Shown: in pieces, positions 5,462 to 8,213 of the stretch
How positions within the stretch are numbered: the stretch's first letter is position 1
How the letters are laid out: every line of letters starts with the position of its first letter
Origin: an uncultured Bacillota bacterium
Lineage (GTDB): Bacteria; Bacillota; Dehalobacteriia; UBA7702
DNA length: 8,213 bases
Reading direction: 5' to 3'
NCBI GenBank assembly: GCA_902766525.1
Contig: CACXDX010000170.1
Span: 1 to 8,213 of the forward strand
Translations under genes and position numbers: made by a program
The notes under the pieces: generated by a model
Told to the model about the DNA's origin: nothing
The model's input: the letters and a program-made list of their open reading frames with translations, nothing else
Database searches by the model: none

Positions 5462-5476
5462 CCTTTCCCCGAAAGG
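5462..5476 (-). terminator. Weak hairpin after cobO, possible terminator
   Basis: CCTTTC and GAAAGG pair around three bases, six bases after the cobO stop codon. No T run follows immediately; the first TTTT comes about 15 bases later. It may be an inefficient terminator or an mRNA 3' end structure. Confidence 0.35.
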
Positions 5477-5482
5477 ACAGAC

Positions 5483-6016
5483 TTAAAACTCGATCCCCTT
5501 GCGGAAAGGAATGCCCGCGTCGTAGGGATGCTTGATCTTTCTGATCTCGGAAATATAATCCGCCAGCTCCGTCAATTCCTCCGCCGGTTCTCTGCCGGTG
5601 AGCACGACCTCCAGATCATCCCGCTTATTTTTCAGGAAAGCCAGCACCTTCCCGCGGTCGATCATATCGTAATTGTATGCCGACATCAGCTCATCGAAGA
5701 CGATGAGGCGGCATTTTTCCGCTTCGGCCTTGGCGGCGGCGGCTTCAAACTGGCGGGTATAAACCTCCTTTGCCTCGGCCTTTTCCTCCTCGGTCAGGTT
5801 CCAGGAAAAGCCGAAGTTCTTTTCGGCGGGAATGACGAAAACGCCGTCGAGATGTTCCAAAACTTTTCGCTCCGAAGAATGGTTGCCCTTCATCAGCTGG
5901 GTAAAAACGACCTTTCCGCCGGAGCCGACACAGCGAACCGTCAGCCCAACGGAGCAGGTGGTTTTACCTTTGCCGTTTCCGGTATAAATGTGAATCAATC
6001 CTTGTTCTTTTGCCAT
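5483..6016 (-). CDS. cobO: Corrinoid (cob(I)yrinate/cob(I)alamin) adenosyltransferase, CobO/CobA family
   Basis: The enzyme transfers the adenosyl group of ATP to the Co(I) of a corrinoid, giving adenosylcobalamin or its precursors, in the cytosol. The 177-residue protein has the expected P-loop near the N-terminus, IYTGNGKGKTT (residues 10-20), then FTQLMKG, RLIVFDELMSAYNYDMI with the Walker B-like acidic residues, and VVLTGREP, followed by the typical C-terminal KHPYDAGIPFRKGIEF. Length and motif order match the BtuR/CobA/CobO family rather than the PduO or EutT types. The ATG at 6016 has GGGAGG nine bases upstream; the open frame continues upstream to 6301 but loses family similarity. No other cobalamin genes are adjacent, so it may serve salvage. 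No cobalamin riboswitch was recognised upstream. Confidence 0.93.
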   Translation of the reverse strand: MAKEQGLIHIYTGNGKGKTTCSVGLTVRCVGSGGKVVFTQLMKGNHSSERKVLEHLDGVFVIPAEKNFGFSWNLTEEEKAEAKEVYTRQFEAAAAKAEAEKCRLIVFDELMSAYNYDMIDRGKVLAFLKNKRDDLEVVLTGREPAEELTELADYISEIRKIKHPYDAGIPFRKGIEF

Positions 6017-6087
6017 GGTTTGATGCCTCCCCGAAGAATCTGAAATTTTAAGTGTGCGCCGAATGATCGTCGGCAAAAAGCAACATT

Positions 6088-6115
6088 GGGGCAATAAAAT
6101 AAAATGTGATGCCCC
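6088..6115 (-). repeat. Inverted repeat upstream of cobO
   Basis: GGGGCA (6088-6093) and TGCCCC (6110-6115) flank a 16-base A/T-only-rich centre. The region lies about 75 bases upstream of cobO, between the ATPase terminator and the cobO start. It contains weak promoter-like elements (TTGCCC and TTTATT about 17 bases apart on the minus strand), so it may include the cobO promoter or an operator. The rest of the 6017-6119 gap shows nothing recognisable. Confidence 0.35.
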
Positions 6116-6119
6116 GGGC

Positions 6120-6158
6120 AAAAGAAAGAGGACGCGAAAACGATCGGCGTCCTCTTTC
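6120..6158 (-). terminator. Strong Rho-independent terminator of the metal ATPase gene
   Basis: A perfect 12-bp stem (6147-6158 with 6124-6135) encloses an 11-base loop and is followed on the minus strand by four T (6123-6120). It lies about 50 bases after the ATPase stop codon at 6208 and isolates cobO from read-through. Confidence 0.9.
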
Positions 6159-6207
6159 GCTCTTCTTATATTTTCGTGATTTTCCGCGGTTTTCCTGCCG
6201 ACATTCA

Positions 6208-8213
6208 TCAAAAAGTGCGCCGCAGATCGGTGTAAAGCATACGCACGGCATTTAAGATGCAGATCACCGTCACCCCCGTATCGGCAAAGATGGCGAACCA
6301 CATATTGGCGTAACCGGCAAAACCGAGAACCATCACGAGGAACTTGACCGCCAGAGCGAAAACAACATTTTCCATGGCGATATGCCCCACCTTTTTGGCG
6401 ATACGCAGCGACAGGGGGATGGCATTCATCTCCGAATTCATAAAGACGACGTCGGCGGCTTCGATGGCGGCGTCGGCGCCGCTGCCCATAGCCGCGCCCA
6501 CGTCGGCGCCGGCCAAAACGGGAGCGTCGTTGATGCCGTCACCGACGAACATCACACCGCCGTGTTCCTCACGGATCTCCCTCAGCGCGGTCAGTTTATC
6601 CTGCGGCATCAGCCCGGCCCGGTATTCGTCGATACCGACTTTGGCCGAGACCGCCGCGGCGGTCTCCTCTCTGTCCCCGGTCAGCATCGCCGTAACGATG
6701 CCCCGGTCGGCCATGGCGGAAACGGCGGAGACGGCGTCGGCTTTGATCTCATCGGCGATCAGCAAACGACCGGCGGCGCGGCCGTCCGCGGCGACAAAGA
6801 CCTCGGTGCCGTAATCCTCCCCGCCGGAAGCGGAAAATCCCACACCGTTTTCGGCCATAAAGACGGCATTGCCGCAGAGCACGGTTTTCCCGTCGACTTT
6901 TGCCGCGATACCGCGGCCGACGATTTCTCTGACATCTTCTGCGGCGGCGATTTTAAGCAAACGGAAACGGGCCGCCTCCTGAATGGAGCGGGCAATGGGA
7001 TGAACGGACAGTTTTTCCGCGGCGGCGGCGAAAGCGAGGACCTCCTCCTCGGCGAAGCCCGCCTCGGCGCGGATCTCCGTCACGCTGAAATTGCCCTTCG
7101 TCACGGTTCCGGTTTTATCCATCACCACGGCGCCGACTTTGTTCAGGGCTTCCAGGGCAACGCCGCCTTTAAAGAGAATGCCGTGTTTGGAACCGATGCC
7201 GATACCGGAAAAATAGGCCAGCGGCACGCTGAGCACAAGGGCACAGGGACAGCTGATGACGAGGAAAGTCAGAGCCGTATGGATCCACTGATACCAATTC
7301 CCGCCGATGAGGGAAGGGATCACGGCCGTCAGCAGCGCCAGTGAGACGACGCAGGGCGTATAATAGCGCGCGAAGCGGGTGATAAAGCGGTCGATCTGCG
7401 GTTTCCCGGCGGCGGCATTTTCCACGGCGCGAAGGATGCGGCTGACCATGGATTCGCCCAGAACCTTTCCCACCCGGATCTTTAAAACGCCGCTCATGTT
7501 GACGCAGCCGGAAAGCACTTCCCCGCCGGCATCAACGACAACGGGCAGCGATTCCCCGGTAACGGGGGAAGTATCGATGCTGCTCTCTCCCTCCACGACA
7601 ACGCCGTCAAGGGGAATGCGGTCGCCGGCGCGAACGAGGACGATATCGCCGACGGCAGCGTCGGCGGCGGGGATCTCCGCCGTTTCCTCACCGCGAACCA
7701 GCAAAACCGTTTCGGGACGAAGGTCCACGACCTCCATGATCTGGCTGCGGCTGCGGGCAACGGCCCGATCCTCAAAGAGCTCACCGATAAAGAAGAACAT
7801 GACGATGGCCACGGCCTCGCTGTATTCGCCGATACAAAAGGCGCCGAGAGAGGCGACGGACATCAGAAAATTTTCATCGAAGATCTGCCCGCCGGCGATA
7901 TTTTTCGCGGCCTTCAGCAGCACATCGCGGCCGAACAGCAGAAAAGCGGCCAAATAACAGCTCAGCGAAACGACGATATCCTGACGGGTAACGATCCCCA
8001 GCAGGAAGAAAATGACACCCAGACCGAGAATAAAATATTTCTGGCGGCCTTCAAAGAAAAAGATCGAAGAACGCTCTGCGCCGTTATCTTTTTCCCCGGC
8101 CGCGGCAGCGGTCTTTTTGATCGCAGCTTTCGCTTTCACGACCCGAACGTCGGGTTCGATGGCGGTGCAGATCGCGCCGATCTCATCCATCAGCGCGTCG
8201 GGATCGTCCGCGG
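6208..8213 (-). CDS. P1B-2 type heavy-metal (Zn/Cd/Pb) translocating ATPase, N-terminus outside window
   Basis: This ATP-driven membrane pump exports divalent soft metals, most likely Zn2+, Cd2+ and Pb2+ (ZntA/CadA group). Counting from a Met codon at 8190, the order is membrane helices from about 52, the actuator TGES at 211-214, the metal-site CPC at 314-316 in a membrane helix, the phosphorylation motif DKTGT at 358-362, HP at 397-398, and GDGINDAP at 550-557. Lys616 and Asp637 in the last two helices match the ZntA metal-binding Lys693 and Asp714. The frame stays open past that Met to the window edge, and the residues there look like the end of an HMA metal-binding domain, so the gene is cut by the window. 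A Lys/Ala-rich linker (20-40) joins that domain to the membrane part. Confidence 0.94.
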   Translation of the reverse strand, partial: ADDPDALMDEIGAICTAIEPDVRVVKAKAAIKKTAAAAGEKDNGAERSSIFFFEGRQKYFILGLGVIFFLLGIVTRQDIVVSLSCYLAAFLLFGRDVLLKAAKNIAGGQIFDENFLMSVASLGAFCIGEYSEAVAIVMFFFIGELFEDRAVARSRSQIMEVVDLRPETVLLVRGEETAEIPAADAAVGDIVLVRAGDRIPLDGVVVEGESSIDTSPVTGESLPVVVDAGGEVLSGCVNMSGVLKIRVGKVLGESMVSRILRAVENAAAGKPQIDRFITRFARYYTPCVVSLALLTAVIPSLIGGNWYQWIHTALTFLVISCPCALVLSVPLAYFSGIGIGSKHGILFKGGVALEALNKVGAVVMDKTGTVTKGNFSVTEIRAEAGFAEEEVLAFAAAAEKLSVHPIARSIQEAARFRLLKIAAAEDVREIVGRGIAAKVDGKTVLCGNAVFMAENGVGFSASGGEDYGTEVFVAADGRAAGRLLIADEIKADAVSAVSAMADRGIVTAMLTGDREETAAAVSAKVGIDEYRAGLMPQDKLTALREIREEHGGVMFVGDGINDAPVLAGADVGAAMGSGADAAIEAADVVFMNSEMNAIPLSLRIAKKVGHIAMENVVFALAVKFLVMVLGFAGYANMWFAIFADTGVTVICILNAVRMLYTDLRRTF

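Noticed and set aside
6017..6207. Cobalamin riboswitch before the adenosyltransferase gene
   Set aside because: I could not find the conserved B12-box-like core, and a strong terminator of the upstream gene takes up much of the interval. A covariance-model search would settle it.
6017..6301. N-terminal extension of the adenosyltransferase frame up to 6301
   Set aside because: The extension runs through the strong ATPase terminator and into the ATPase gene, and it lacks family similarity. The start at 6016 has a good ribosome binding site and the expected distance to the P-loop.
6382..7344. Long plus-strand open frame opposite the metal ATPase (320 codons)
   Set aside because: It mirrors the ATPase coding sequence, has low-complexity Gly/His/Asp-rich composition and no family motifs.
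1..8213. CRISPR array, insertion sequence, tRNA or rRNA gene
   Set aside because: No regularly spaced repeats, transposase motifs, tRNA cloverleaf or rRNA-like sequence were seen; the only tandem repeats are the 9-bp units at 5191-5217 inside a coding region.

Overview
The window reads as a Firmicutes-like chromosome segment. The shine-dalgarno sites are strong (AAGGAG/GGAGG), the DAHP synthase is of the Thermotoga/Firmicutes type, the promoters are sigma70-like and the coding sequence is fairly GC-rich. A Negativicutes-type (diderm Firmicute) host would fit, but this is a guess from gene style, not a proven assignment. Every convincing gene lies on the minus strand, so the window is described from high to low coordinates.

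Positions 8213-6208 hold the 3' part of a P1B-2 type Zn/Cd/Pb-exporting ATPase. Its N-terminus runs off the window, and a strong terminator follows at 6120-6158. A corrinoid adenosyltransferase (CobO/CobA type) lies at 6016-5483. A small zinc-ribbon + TM2-domain membrane protein lies at 5342-4923, with its own consensus promoter and terminator.

Positions 4849-45 form what looks like a complete aromatic amino acid operon. In order it has a perfect consensus promoter (TTGACA-N17-TATAAT), a 24-codon leader peptide rich in Phe/Trp/Tyr codons, mutually exclusive antiterminator and terminator hairpins, then aroF (DAHP synthase), tyrA, aroC, a monofunctional chorismate mutase, aroE and aroQ, and a terminator whose stem contains the aroQ stop codon. 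Most junctions are 4-bp ATGA overlaps. The operon covers DAHP formation, dehydroquinate dehydration, shikimate formation, chorismate formation, prephenate formation and the dehydrogenase step toward tyrosine. Dehydroquinate synthase, shikimate kinase, EPSP synthase and prephenate dehydratase are not here and must be encoded elsewhere.

The main points of interest are three. The aro leader appears to be a classical ribosome-mediated attenuator whose peptide carries all three aromatic residues, where Firmicutes usually use T-boxes. The chorismate synthase appears to lack about 40 internal residues that include the normally near-invariant Asn/Gly-rich loop. The aro and TM2-protein promoters share not only perfect -35/-10 boxes but also 13 of 17 spacer bases.
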